DNA of 64,000 nucleotides from CAXMMR01 sp963692975 (GTDB taxonomy: Bacteria; Pseudomonadota; Alphaproteobacteria; Acetobacterales; Acetobacteraceae), in assembly GCA_963692975.2 (NCBI GenBank), contig CAXMMR010000025.1, positions 1 through 64,000 on the forward strand, read 5' to 3'. The translations under genes and the position numbers were made by a program. Below, piece after piece: positions 9,629-18,914 of this stretch. A model generated the notes under the pieces. It had not been told where the DNA came from, did no database searches, and saw nothing but the letters and a program-made list of their open reading frames with translations. Each line of letters starts with the position of its first letter. Within the stretch, counting starts at the first letter, position 1.

Positions 9629-12600
9629 CTACACGGCGTCCAAGGTCGCCAGCGGACGGTTGAGAGCCGGGATATCGGTGCTTGCCTGCATGGCTGGCCA
9701 CAGCACGTCCGCAACGGCGCCGGCGACCTGCGGCCAGGTGTAGTTGTCCTGAACGATCTGATAGCCGGCCTGGCCCATGGCATCGGCGAGGGCCGCGTCC
9801 TCGCCGAGGCGGCCCATGGCGGCGGCGAGCTCAGCGTCGGTGTGGACCAGCAGGCCGGTCCGCCCCGCGTCGACCAGGTCGCGGAACGAGTAGCAGGCGG
9901 CGTTGGCGATCACCGGCCGGCCGAACAGCCAGGCCTCGCACAGCACGATGCCGAAGCTCTCGCTCTCGCTCATGGTGATGACGGCGATGCAGGCGGCAAG
10001 CGCACCGCGGATGACCTCGCGCGGCTGGCGACCGAGATAGACCGCGCCCGGCGCCTCAACCGGCTGGCCGTCCTCGTCAGGGCCGATCAGCACCAGGTCG
10101 GCGCTGTCGGGATCGGCGCTCCGGCGGGCGGCGTGGGCGGCGAGCACGCGGCGATAGCCCTTCGAGGGGGTCTTGCGGCCAAGCACCAGGAAGAACGGCC
10201 GCTTGCCCGGATGCGCCTCGGCGAAGCGCCGGTGCGCCGTCGCGTCGGCGTGCTCGTCAGGCCGCACGCCGCCGCCCGGCACCACCGCGAAGCGGCGTTC
10301 CAGCGCCGGGTCACCGGCGGCGAGCAGCGCCGGCAGGCCGTGGGTGAACACCAGCGTTGCGTCGGCCTTGGCGAAGCTGTCGGCGAAGCGGCGCCAGTGG
10401 TAAAATCGATCGTCGGCGTGGAAATGCGGCAGCGTGACCAGGCGTGGCGGACGCGGCAGGGCCGACAGCGTGGCGACGGTGCTTGGCACCAGGTCGAACG
10501 GCACGCCCTGGATGAGCGCCACGTCGTAGTCGCCGCCATGCTCGACGAGCCAGTCCTGCAAGGCGGTCGAGTGCGGGCCGCGCACGGCCGCGAAAGCCGC
10601 CTCGATGGTCGGCGAGCGCTGGGCGGCGATGGTGTTGAGGGCGGTTACCCAACCGGCGAAATCCATCGCGCGCAGCAGCCGATCGTTGTCGGCGGCGAAA
10701 TCGGCGGGCCGCTCCTCGAGCCGGCTGAAGGTGCCCGGGCGATCCGAAGGGCCGTCGGCTTTGCGCAGGATCGACACCGTCTCGAGCAGCACGCCGAAGG
10801 GGCGATGGTCGCCGGGCGACTGCGTCTCCTCAACGGCGAGGCGCAGCAACAGCATGCCCGTGGAGGCGGCGTCACCTGCGGCGGTGCCCGATAGTGCGGG
10901 CAGGCCGAAATTGGTGACGAAGTTGCCGCTCAGCCGCTGCTCCAGCCGGCCGAGCCGCATCAGCGCGTCGGCAGAACCGGCAGCGGCGTCGGAGCCGGCC
11001 GGCGGCAGGCGCAGCACCTCGACCTGCAGGCGCTTCGATTGCGACACCCAGCCGGCGAGGCGCAGCACGCAAGCGTCGGCCGGCACCAGGATCGAGAAAT
11101 GAGGCCCGGTCCAGCGCCGCAGAACCCCATCGTGATTTTCCGGCCAGTAGAAGCCGGCGAACAGCACCGGCCGGTCGGCCAGACCAAGCCGCCGCGCGAA
11201 CGGCAGCAGCAGCAACTCCTCTTCGGCGGTCCAGGCGCGCTCCAGGTCGCGGCAGTGGGCGAGCGTCGTCGGCTCGTCGACGGCATCGGCGGCAAGGCAG
11301 TGCAGCTGGTCGAACACCTCGCCGAGCCGCCGCGTCACGCCTTCGGCGGGCCCTGAACGGGTTGCGAAATGGTGATGGTTGGTGAGCGGGCCGACATCGA
11401 CACAGGCGAGATCAAGCCGGGCGACGCGCGGGCGGAGCCGCCGCAGCACCTCCACCAGGTACTCCTCCGCGCCGCCCAGGGTCGGCTCGGTGTAGCGGTA
11501 TGTCACGACCAGCAGACGTGGCCGATCAGGCAGGGCTGCGAGGCGGCCGAGCCGCGGGGCCAGCAGGTGCGCCAGCTCAGCACGATAAGGCACCGTGACC
11601 GCCTGCCAGCTCAGCTCCTGCTGCGCGTAGCCACGAGCCCGCTCGCCCATCGCGGCCAGCCGATCCGGCTCGGCCAGCAGGGCGGCGAGCTGACGGGCGA
11701 ACAGATGCTGCTCAACGACAACGCCGGCCCCCTTCTCGGCCACCGCGAAGCCGCGCGCTCCCGCCGGCGTGCTGAGGCTGGGCAGACCATGCGCCATGTA
11801 GTCCGGCAGCTTCAGGCTGGAGCCACCGCCGCCGGTGACCGGGTTGAGGGCGATCGTCCAGCCGGCGAGTGCCATCGACTTCTCGGTCTCGTCCAGCACG
11901 CCACGCAGTCGCACATTGTCTGGCCAGGGGCCGCCACCAGCCAGTGCCTCGCATAGCCCGCCGACCATCTCGAAGGTGACGCGCGGTAGACGCGGAGCCA
12001 GCTCGCGCAGAATGAACAGCGCCGCCTCCACGTTGGGCCCATGCGCAGAGCCGAGAAAGCCGGCGACCGCCGGCTCGGACCTGGCGGCGGAAGCCTCTGC
12101 AAGACCGGTCCGCGCCGCGGTGTGGCTCGGCACTGCGCAGCCATTTTGCACCACGATGATGGTGGCAGGCGAACATGCGAGCCCGGTGGCCTCGGAGCGC
12201 GCGCGGCTTGTGTCCAGAGCGAGGGACGCAAAGTCGCGCGCATCGGACGCGGTGCAGCAGACGATGAGCTCCGCCGTGCCGACCAGCCGCGCTTCCAGAC
12301 TAGCGACGAAGCGAGACAAGCTTGCTCGGGCCGCGTGCCCAGCCAGCAGCGGCGGCTTGTGCGTCGTCTCGACGTTGTGGCTGCTGTAGATGATCGGTAG
12401 GCGAGCCTGCGGATAGCCGTCGCGGGCTGAGGCGATCAGGTCGAGCGCCGGCGCCATGTAGCAGTGCTCCATCAGCACGGCCGCGGCGCGATGAGCGAGC
12501 TGCGCCAGGACGGCTGCCATCAGCGGGCTGGCGCCGACGAAGAGTGCCGCCGCGACGTCGTTGGCGGAGACAGGCTGGCCGTCGCTGAGCGCTAGCTCAA

Positions 12601-14128
12601 AGCTGAGATGTGCTGCCGTCTTCGGCAGCGTGACGTGGAGCAGGCCAGGCTCGAGAAGCACGAACTCCGCTTTCGCACCGAAGCTCACGAGCACGACTTC
12701 GGCGCCGGCTTGGCTCAGCAAGCCGCGGACGCGCGCCATGCCTCCGGAGTTGCCGCTGAGCACCGGGTAGTCGTTGAGCGCCAGCACGAGAGGCGTGGTG
12801 CTGGCGGGAGCTGCGACCGTCTCAAGGCGCGTTGCGAGAGCGTCGGCGATGGCGCTCCAGGTAAATCGTCGCTCGGCTAGATCGCGCCCGGCTGCGGCCA
12901 GGCGGGCACGTGCCGCCGGGTCGGCAAGCAGGGCGCGTATCGTCTCGGCGAAGCGCGACCGCTCGACCACGGCGGCCTGCATGCCGGGCTCCACGCCGAG
13001 CCCGCGCACACCCTCCGCGGTGCTGACCATCGCCAGTCCGGCGCCGAGCGCCTCCAGCGCCTTGAGGCTGGTGCCTGAACCGAGCGTCACGGGATTGAGG
13101 AAGAGGTCCGCATCGATCAGCAGGCGTTGCTTGGTTGCGGGTGCAAACGGACCAAGCCGTAGCAGGTTGGCTGGTAATGAACCCGGGGCGGCCGACGCCT
13201 CCAGCGCGCTGGCGACGCTGCCGGCCAGCACCACGTCGCACTCCGGCAACGCCGCTGCGAGTTGAGCCAGAAAGCGCGCCGCCTCCACGTTGGGCGGATG
13301 CGCCGAGCCGGTGAACAGCAGCTTTGGCCGCCGCACTGCGCCGGTGACCGGCGGACCGCCCTCGTGCCTTGCGGCTGCCCGCGCGTCCGCGATCTCTGCG
13401 GCGACGATCTGCTCATCGCGCTGCCGCCCAACCCGGGAGGTGCGCGCCCGCGCGACCGGCTCCAGCTCGGCAGCGTCGAAGCCGTTTGGGCATAGCGCCA
13501 GCCGCTCGGCCGGGACGCCGTAGAACAGCCGGAACTTTTCCGCATCCGCAGCCGAGGTCGCCAGCACGAGCTCGGCACGGTGCGCCAAGTTGCCCTCCAG
13601 CCGCATCAGCTTGAGCAACGCCGCGTCGAAGCCTGCACCTTGCACGACCGAGCCGAGCAGGCTGGTCTCGAAATTATGCGAATTATAGATCTCTCGCGGC
13701 GCTGCCGCGCGACCGGTCTCAGGACTAGCCGTGTCCGCATGAGCCATGTCGGCGAAAATGGGCTCGGAAAACGGGAATTCATGGATGACCCGGTCCATCT
13801 GCGGCGCCAGTTCGCGGGCCAGCCGGCGCAGCGCACAGTCCGGATCGCTGACCGCCAGGGCGAAGGCGAGCCCGGAAAGGTCACCAGCCAAGCCCGTCTC
13901 TTCCAGCGTTGCGTAGGCCTTCGCCCAGAGCTGGTCTTTGGGGAACCGCCACTCGGTAAAACGTTCGGTGTGTCGAACCTCCTCTTGGCGAGCGCCGAAG
14001 TCCGTCGAGGTTAGCAGCGTGACGTCGTGATGCGCCGACAGCGCGCGATAGAGATTGCCCAGCCGCAACTCACCGCCGCTCGACGGCGGGCTGAATGCGG
14101 GAAAGAAGTTCAGAACCAGCAGCCTCAC
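9629..14128 (-). CDS. three-module GT-B glycosyltransferase (GT4-like), 1499 aa
   Basis: One reading frame carries three consecutive GT-B units. Unit 1 (about 1-440): LNFFPAFSPPSSGGELR at the N-terminus, KLLFTGSAHPPNVEAARFL and the GSGTSLKALEALGAGLAMVST donor site. Unit 2 (about 445-870): LNDYPVLSGNSGGMARV, FLGSAHGPNVEAALFIL, TGGGGSSLKLPDYMAHGLP. Unit 3 (about 880-1490): VTYRYTEPTLGGAEEYL, FFLVLGRKTPSKGYRRVL and the classical EX7E region SESESFGIVLCEAWLFGRPVI. No membrane segments are obvious, so it acts in the cytoplasm, probably adding several sugars in sequence to one acceptor. The GTG start overlaps the DUF4214 gene stop (GTGA). The internal similarity of units 1 and 2 (G-S-A-H-x-P-N-V-E-A) points to duplication. 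Confidence 0.88.
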   Translation of the reverse strand: MRLLVLNFFPAFSPPSSGGELRLGNLYRALSAHHDVTLLTSTDFGARQEEVRHTERFTEWRFPKDQLWAKAYATLEETGLAGDLSGLAFALAVSDPDCALRRLARELAPQMDRVIHEFPFSEPIFADMAHADTASPETGRAAAPREIYNSHNFETSLLGSVVQGAGFDAALLKLMRLEGNLAHRAELVLATSAADAEKFRLFYGVPAERLALCPNGFDAAELEPVARARTSRVGRQRDEQIVAAEIADARAAARHEGGPPVTGAVRRPKLLFTGSAHPPNVEAARFLAQLAAALPECDVVLAGSVASALEASAAPGSLPANLLRLGPFAPATKQRLLIDADLFLNPVTLGSGTSLKALEALGAGLAMVSTAEGVRGLGVEPGMQAAVVERSRFAETIRALLADPAARARLAAAGRDLAERRFTWSAIADALATRLETVAAPASTTPLVLALNDYPVLSGNSGGMARVRGLLSQAGAEVVLVSFGAKAEFVLLEPGLLHVTLPKTAAHLSFELALSDGQPVSANDVAAALFVGASPLMAAVLAQLAHRAAAVLMEHCYMAPALDLIASARDGYPQARLPIIYSSHNVETTHKPPLLAGHAARASLSRFVASLEARLVGTAELIVCCTASDARDFASLALDTSRARSEATGLACSPATIIVVQNGCAVPSHTAARTGLAEASAARSEPAVAGFLGSAHGPNVEAALFILRELAPRLPRVTFEMVGGLCEALAGGGPWPDNVRLRGVLDETEKSMALAGWTIALNPVTGGGGSSLKLPDYMAHGLPSLSTPAGARGFAVAEKGAGVVVEQHLFARQLAALLAEPDRLAAMGERARGYAQQELSWQAVTVPYRAELAHLLAPRLGRLAALPDRPRLLVVTYRYTEPTLGGAEEYLVEVLRRLRPRVARLDLACVDVGPLTNHHHFATRSGPAEGVTRRLGEVFDQLHCLAADAVDEPTTLAHCRDLERAWTAEEELLLLPFARRLGLADRPVLFAGFYWPENHDGVLRRWTGPHFSILVPADACVLRLAGWVSQSKRLQVEVLRLPPAGSDAAAGSADALMRLGRLEQRLSGNFVTNFGLPALSGTAAGDAASTGMLLLRLAVEETQSPGDHRPFGVLLETVSILRKADGPSDRPGTFSRLEERPADFAADNDRLLRAMDFAGWVTALNTIAAQRSPTIEAAFAAVRGPHSTALQDWLVEHGGDYDVALIQGVPFDLVPSTVATLSALPRPPRLVTLPHFHADDRFYHWRRFADSFAKADATLVFTHGLPALLAAGDPALERRFAVVPGGGVRPDEHADATAHRRFAEAHPGKRPFFLVLGRKTPSKGYRRVLAAHAARRSADPDSADLVLIGPDEDGQPVEAPGAVYLGRQPREVIRGALAACIAVITMSESESFGIVLCEAWLFGRPVIANAACYSFRDLVDAGRTGLLVHTDAELAAAMGRLGEDAALADAMGQAGYQIVQDNYTWPQVAGAVADVLWPAMQASTDIPALNRPLATLDAV

Positions 14129-14991
14129 GCCGCGGCTGCCACCTTGGTCATCAACGCCATCGACACCGGCTCACCGGCCGCATGACGGCCGTCTTGCGCA
14201 GCAGCGGAAGCGGGAGGCAGCCTGCGCAGGTCTACGCGCACTGCATCAGGGACATCCTCGCAGGCGCCGGCCGTTCCGGCGAGCCAGCTGCCGGGCAAGA
14301 TCACGAGCAACTGGCCCGTCGCACCGGCTTCGGCGGAGCCGGCGAGGTCACGCAGCACGCCGTGTCGCGTCTTGTGGCCGCTCTGCAGTGTCTCCCGGTA
14401 GGCCCGATGTCCGCCCGGATCGGGCTGGCGCTGCAATATGAGCTTGTAGGCAAGCTCCACGAAGGCATCGTCGCCAAGCTCACCACCTATGACGCCGGCC
14501 TGCGCAAAAAGAACGACGCCTTCGTCAGGCTCGACAGCCTGATGATTGCTAAACACCTGCCACGCCGGCTCAGCCGACCAGCCACCAAAATCATCGGCCG
14601 GAAATATCAGGCTGCCGCTGTCTAGACGTTCAGCAGGTAGGGCATCCAGCATCGGCGGCGGCGCTCTGCGAGGAACAAGCTCCGCTGTCGACGCCTCGCA
14701 TGAGACAACATCGAGATGCGCCGCTGACTCAACCTCAGGTTGAGAACCGCTCGGATTTGCCGTGACGGTCGGAGACGATTGATGCCCTCTTGAACCTAGC
14801 GCGAGGGCTAGCTCTGCCTCGATGTCCCGCATGTGCAGAGCCGTCAACGAAGCGAAATACGACTGCTGCACGGTTCGACTCATGTAACCACCGCTGACAC
14901 CGACGTGCACGCGCTCAGAAGACATTGTGGGCACGGCAAAGCGGCTGACGCGACACTTCGACGACGACTGCTCATGCCAATCATGAGTCAT
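14125..14991 (-). CDS. DUF4214-containing protein
   Basis: About 288 residues from the ATG at 14991, which has an AAGGGAG ribosome site just upstream; a GTG further upstream at 15030 and an ATG near residue 37 (MSRTVQQSYF) are alternatives. The recognisable part is a DUF4214 motif near the middle: DDAFVELAYKLILQRQP followed by DPGGHRAYRETLQSG and a second helix RHGVLRDLAGSAEA. DUF4214 domains are short helical modules found in surface-layer, adhesin and glycosyltransferase-linked proteins; their exact role is unclear. The rest is low-complexity. It is directly upstream of and overlaps the three-module glycosyltransferase, so it may be its acceptor, scaffold or regulator (inference). Confidence 0.65.
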   Translation of the reverse strand: MTHDWHEQSSSKCRVSRFAVPTMSSERVHVGVSGGYMSRTVQQSYFASLTALHMRDIEAELALALGSRGHQSSPTVTANPSGSQPEVESAAHLDVVSCEASTAELVPRRAPPPMLDALPAERLDSGSLIFPADDFGGWSAEPAWQVFSNHQAVEPDEGVVLFAQAGVIGGELGDDAFVELAYKLILQRQPDPGGHRAYRETLQSGHKTRHGVLRDLAGSAEAGATGQLLVILPGSWLAGTAGACEDVPDAVRVDLRRLPPASAAAQDGRHAAGEPVSMALMTKVAAAA

Positions 14992-15162
14992 GAACTCCCT
15001 TGTCACGCCAAGGGGTTGATGAGGAAGCACACGCTCAGTTTCAACTCACAGGAATGCATAAGTCCTTTTTCGATAGAAGACGAGCTTTCTGATCCATGCG
15101 TCTCCCGCCATGGTTTCACACTAGGCTGAGACTAGCAACCTAAAGCTTCAGCCAGCAGCAGG
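14992..15162. other. intergenic region, nothing recognised
   Basis: About 170 bases upstream of the DUF4214 gene, somewhat AT-richer than its surroundings (e.g. GGAATGCATAAGTCCTTTTT). It probably holds a minus-strand promoter, but no convincing -35/-10 pair could be fixed. Confidence 0.3.
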
Positions 15163-15588
15163 TCAGGAAAAGTGCTTGGGCGCCAGGTGATCAACGCTCT
15201 GGAACGTTATCTTGGTAGCGTCTGACAGGGTGATCGAAGCCCCGGAACCTTGCAGCGTGACCGGATCTCGCGTCAGGCTCAGCTGCGCACCCGTCTTGGC
15301 GGCATACTGGAACACGCCTGCTGCGAGTGGGTCGGTCTTGAGGAAGCTGTAAATCTCCTTGCTAAGCGCCGACGTCACGCTAGCTGGTGCAACTTCAGAG
15401 CCGGTGATCGCTACGTGCACGGCACTACTCAGCGTATCGTTGCCGATCGAGATAGCAAAGCCTTCTGAGGCTGTGCCGCCGAGGAAGGTGGGGGCGTGAT
15501 GTAGGGCCGTGGCGATCTCGCGGGCGAGAAGTGTCGCCACGTCCTTGCCTATAGTTATTGCGTTTGCGCCGTGCACGGTCGTTGGCAT
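15163..15588 (-). CDS. hypothetical protein, 141 aa
   Basis: A small acidic-to-neutral protein without signal peptide or membrane segment. It has an alternating Thr/Ser/Ala-rich pattern (VHGANAITIGKDVATLLAR, EGFAISIGNDTLSSAVHVAITG, LQGSGASITLSDATKITFQ) resembling beta-strand repeats of surface or calcium-binding proteins, but no complete known domain. I do not recognise the family. Codon use is like its neighbours, and it lies at the start of the minus-strand glycan cluster about 170 bases before the DUF4214 gene, so it may be part of the same surface-related locus. ATG start at 15588 is the only sensible one. Confidence 0.55.
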   Translation of the reverse strand: MPTTVHGANAITIGKDVATLLAREIATALHHAPTFLGGTASEGFAISIGNDTLSSAVHVAITGSEVAPASVTSALSKEIYSFLKTDPLAAGVFQYAAKTGAQLSLTRDPVTLQGSGASITLSDATKITFQSVDHLAPKHFS

Positions 15589-16110
15589 GAGCGGGGTCGC
15601 TCCTAGTTGTTAAGCGTCGGCGGCTACGTACCCGAAGTCGATGAGGATGAGTATAGCATCCAACATGTCTTGGCAGATCTTCTTGAAGTCGTCACATGTC
15701 GCGCCAGGAGCACCGGCGCTTTCTGATTTTTGCTATCAGGGCTAGAAAACGTCGTTCCGGGCTCGCTTCGAGCAATGCGCAGCCGGCGGGATGGTGCCGC
15801 ACATGGCAGGCGAGACTGGCGCGTCCTTGATCCTGCACCGCGACTGTTGGTTCTCGCCAGCCTGGAGCAGCATGCCGGCGCAGCCGGCGTGGTCGTTAAG
15901 CCGGCGTTTTGCTACTCTCGAGCCGATGTCGCTACTTTGGCGGACAAGCCGCAGAATATCACCCAAAGCAAAGCAAAAGTCTTTTGCTTCTTTTCTTCAG
16001 AAAAGAAGACCTTGCCTTGCGAGCAAGCCCCCAGCACCGCCAACTGGCACCGCCATTGACAATGCCTTCCCAACTTGGACCCCTAGGCTTGCTCAGTCTG
16101 GGAGAGATGC
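15589..16110. other. 520-base non-coding region with a family B-like palindrome
   Basis: Between divergently read genes. Small open frames here have no recognisable content. Around 15968-16025 lies an AT-rich palindrome (CTTTTGCTTCTTTTCTTCAG / AAAAGAAG... then GCGAGCAAG) related to the family B elements at 33631, 46968 and 52106. The remainder shows no recognisable motif; it presumably holds promoters for both sides. Confidence 0.45.
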
Positions 16111-16908
16111 GTGACGATTGACCTGTCCGGCCAGATCTCCCTTGTCACGGGCGCCAGCTCCGGCCTTGGGCTGGCGATTGCGCAGCACCTTGCCGCCGCC
16201 GGCGCCGCCGTGATGCTGAACTACCATGCGCATGGCGACGCGGCCGAGCACGCGGCCGCCGACATCGTCGCCGCCGGCGGCCGGGCCCGCGCCTTCAAGG
16301 CCGACGTCTCGCATGAGGACGAGGTGCAGGCGCTGTTCGCGGAGACGGTGCGCGAGTGGGGGGCGCTCGACATCCTGGTCGCCAACTCAGGCATCCAGAA
16401 GGATGCCCCAGTTGCCGAGATGTCGCTTGCCGACTGGAATTTTGTGATCGCGCTCAATCTCACCGGCGAGTTCCTGTGCGCCCGCGAGGCGATCCGCCAG
16501 TTCCGCTTGCAGGGGCGCCATCCGCGCTCCAAGGCGCTGGGCAAGATCCTCTGCATGAGCTCGGTGCATGAGGTGATCCCCTGGGCCGGCCACGTGAACT
16601 ATGCCGCCGCCAAGGGCGGCGTCGGCATGATGATGCGCACCCTTGCCCAGGAGGTCGCCCCGGAGGGCATCCGGGTGAACTCGATCGCCCCCGGCGCCAT
16701 CCGCACCGCCATCAACCACGACCAGACGGAGGGCGCTGCCGGCCACCGCCTGCGCACGCTGATCCCATACGGCCGGATCGGTGACGCTGCCGATGTCGGT
16801 CGCGCCGCCACCTGGCTGGTGTCGGACGAGGCGGACTACGTGGTCGGCACGACGCTGTTCGTCGATGGCGGGATGAGCCTCTATCCGGGCTTTGCCGATA
16901 ATGGCTGA
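16111..16908 (+). CDS. SDR-family oxidoreductase (glucose 1-dehydrogenase-like)
   Basis: 265 residues, a classical short-chain dehydrogenase. N-terminal Rossmann motif TGASSGLG (residues 14-21), the NAG-equivalent ANSG, catalytic Ser in MSSVHEV, Tyr-Lys in YAAAK, then the PGAIRT segment and a C-terminal TLFVDGGMSL tail typical of glucose 1-dehydrogenase-like and 3-oxoacyl-ACP reductase-like SDRs. It would use NAD(P)+ to oxidise a sugar or alcohol in the cytoplasm. GTG start with GGGAGAG upstream. The GH15 gene begins inside its last codons (8-base overlap), so the two are translated together; glucose released by the glycosidase is an attractive substrate (inference). Confidence 0.85.
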   Translation: MTIDLSGQISLVTGASSGLGLAIAQHLAAAGAAVMLNYHAHGDAAEHAAADIVAAGGRARAFKADVSHEDEVQALFAETVREWGALDILVANSGIQKDAPVAEMSLADWNFVIALNLTGEFLCAREAIRQFRLQGRHPRSKALGKILCMSSVHEVIPWAGHVNYAAAKGGVGMMMRTLAQEVAPEGIRVNSIAPGAIRTAINHDQTEGAAGHRLRTLIPYGRIGDAADVGRAATWLVSDEADYVVGTTLFVDGGMSLYPGFADNG

Positions 16909-18718
16909 ACAGGCTGGGGCTGCGCCGACGCCGATCGAGGCGCACGGCGTCATTGGCAACCTCTCCACCCTGGCGCTGGTCGACACCGGCGGCACCATCG
17001 ACTTCCTGTGCTGGCCGAAGATCGACAGCCCAAGCCTGTTCGCCGCCCTGCTCGACCCCGAGCGCGGCGGCGCCTTCGCGCTGCGCCCCGCCCAGCCCGC
17101 CGAGGCGCGCCAGCTCTATTTGCCCGACAGCAATGTGCTTTCGACCCACTGGTCGACGCCGGAGGCCAGCGTCGACGTGCTCGACCTGATGGTCGTGAGC
17201 GACGGCCGCGATCCGGACCCGCCGCGCCTGGTCCGTCGGGTGCGCGCGACCCGCGGACGCCTGGAGATGCGCCTGCACTGCCGGCCTCGTTACGGCTACG
17301 GTCTGCGCAGCGCCGCCGTGACGCCCTGCGACCAGGGCGCGCGCCTTGCCGGCAGCGCCGACGACCCGGCGCTGCGCCTGCTTGCGACCGTGCCGCTTAG
17401 CCTCAGCGACGATGCCGCGACCGCGTGCTTCACCCTCGCCGCCGGCGAGATGGCCTACATCGTGCTGGAGGACGACCGGCCGGCGGAGGACGGCGGCAAC
17501 GCCGTGCCGCTCGAGGCCCTGGGCGATGCGATCGACGCCACGGTGCGCTACTGGCAGGCCTGGACCGCGCGCTCTAGCTATCGCGGCCGCTGGCGCAACG
17601 AGATGGCGCGCTCCGCCCTGGTGCTCAAGCTGCTGACCTCGCGCGAGCACGGCTCGATCGCGGCAGCCGCCACCTTCGGCTTGCCGGAGCGCCGCGGCGG
17701 CGACCTTAACTGGGATTACCGCGCGAGCTGGATCCGCGATTCCTCGTTCACGGTCTACGCCTTCATGCGCCTCGGCCACACCGAGGAGGCGACGCGCTTC
17801 ATGCGCTGGATCGCCAAGCGCGCCGACGATTGCGACGAGGCGCACTCGCTGAAGATCATGTATGCGATCGGCGGCGGCAGCGACCTCGACGAGCGCGACC
17901 TCGACCACCTGACCGGCTATGGCGGTGCGCGGCCGGTGCGCATCGGCAATGAGGCGGCAGGCCAGATGCAGCTCGACATCTACGGCGAGTTGCTCGACAG
18001 CGTCTACCTGAGCGCGAAATACGGCGAGCCGCCCGGCTACGACGCCTGGCGCCGCATCGCCCGCACCGTCGACTATGTCTGCGAGCATTGGCGCGAGCCG
18101 GATGCCGGGATCTGGGAGGTGCGCGCCGCGCCGCAGCGCTACCTGCACTCGCGGCTGATGTGCTGGGTCGCCGTCGACCGGGCGCTGCGGCTTGCGCTGA
18201 AGCGCTCGCTGCCGGCGCCGTTCGAGCGCTGGTCGGAGACGCGCAACCAGATCCACGACAGCATCTGGCTGGAGTTCTGGCACCAGGAGCGCGGCCACTT
18301 CGTCCAGGCCATCGGCTCCACGGACGTCGACGGCGCGATGCTCATGATGCCGCTGGTGCGCTTCGTCACCGGCACCGACCCGCGCTGGCTGAAGACGCTC
18401 GCCCGCATCGGCGAGCAGCTCGCCCATGACGGGCTGGTGTTCCGCACCCCGGCCGGCCTTGACGGGCACGAGGGCGCGTTCGCCGCCTGCTCGTTCTGGT
18501 ATGTCGAGTGCCTCGCCCGCGCCGGCCGGATCGACGAGGCGCATGTCGAGTTCGAGCGCACGCTGAGCTTTGCCAACCATCTCGGCCTCTATGCCGAGGA
18601 GTTCGACGTGCAGGGCCACCATCTGGGCAACTTCCCGCAGGCGCTCACGCATCTCGCGCTGATCAGCGCGGCGCACTACCTCGACCGCGCGCTCTCGGGC
18701 GCTCGCATCGTCCGGTGA
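16901..18718 (+). CDS. glycoside hydrolase family 15 (glucoamylase/trehalase-like)
   Basis: About 605 residues, no signal peptide, so cytoplasmic. The N-terminal beta-sandwich is recognisable from IEAHGVIGNLSTLALVDTGGTIDFLCWPKIDSPSLF, followed by the (alpha/alpha)6 barrel with NWDYRASWIRDSSFTVYAFMRLGH (about residues 268-291), RYLHSRLMCWVAVDRAL and the C-terminal DVQGHHLGNFPQALTHLALI motif shared by bacterial GH15 enzymes. Known members hydrolyse trehalose, maltose or short alpha-glucans to glucose; the substrate cannot be told from sequence alone. ATG at 16901 chosen over TTG at 16892. Coupled to the upstream SDR gene. A family A repeat follows the stop codon by about one base. Confidence 0.9.
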   Translation: MAEQAGAAPTPIEAHGVIGNLSTLALVDTGGTIDFLCWPKIDSPSLFAALLDPERGGAFALRPAQPAEARQLYLPDSNVLSTHWSTPEASVDVLDLMVVSDGRDPDPPRLVRRVRATRGRLEMRLHCRPRYGYGLRSAAVTPCDQGARLAGSADDPALRLLATVPLSLSDDAATACFTLAAGEMAYIVLEDDRPAEDGGNAVPLEALGDAIDATVRYWQAWTARSSYRGRWRNEMARSALVLKLLTSREHGSIAAAATFGLPERRGGDLNWDYRASWIRDSSFTVYAFMRLGHTEEATRFMRWIAKRADDCDEAHSLKIMYAIGGGSDLDERDLDHLTGYGGARPVRIGNEAAGQMQLDIYGELLDSVYLSAKYGEPPGYDAWRRIARTVDYVCEHWREPDAGIWEVRAAPQRYLHSRLMCWVAVDRALRLALKRSLPAPFERWSETRNQIHDSIWLEFWHQERGHFVQAIGSTDVDGAMLMMPLVRFVTGTDPRWLKTLARIGEQLAHDGLVFRTPAGLDGHEGAFAACSFWYVECLARAGRIDEAHVEFERTLSFANHLGLYAEEFDVQGHHLGNFPQALTHLALISAAHYLDRALSGARIVR

Positions 18719-18770
18719 AAGGCCAGGGCGTTGCCCCTGGACCCCATTAAAGGCGGAGCCGTTAAAATCC
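18719..18770 (+). repeat. family A palindromic repeat, single arm
   Basis: Starts at the stop of the GH15 gene: CCAGGGCG-TTG-CCCCTGG hairpin followed by TTAAAGGC/GCCGTTAA. Single-arm version of the composite repeat at 58192. Likely terminator or mRNA 3'-end stabiliser. Confidence 0.75.
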
Positions 18771-18914
18771 AGTCGTTGTCTGTGCGTCTAGCAACGTGCC
18801 CGCCTGGGCTCCGAATGGTCCAGCCGCCCGCAGTTTCTTCCACCTGTCACAGACGCCGCGGGGTGCCTGGGCTACTAGGCTGCGCAGCAATCAACAGGCG
18901 AGAGTGTTTCTGTT

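Noticed and set aside
15730..16059. Small plus-strand open frame before the SDR gene
   Set aside because: No ribosome site, no domain, and part of its sequence is an AT-rich palindrome related to family B.
18840..18914. PHO box upstream of the phosphoesterase gene
   Set aside because: Only one CTGTCAC-like half-site is present at 18843; the second repeat at the proper spacing is missing.
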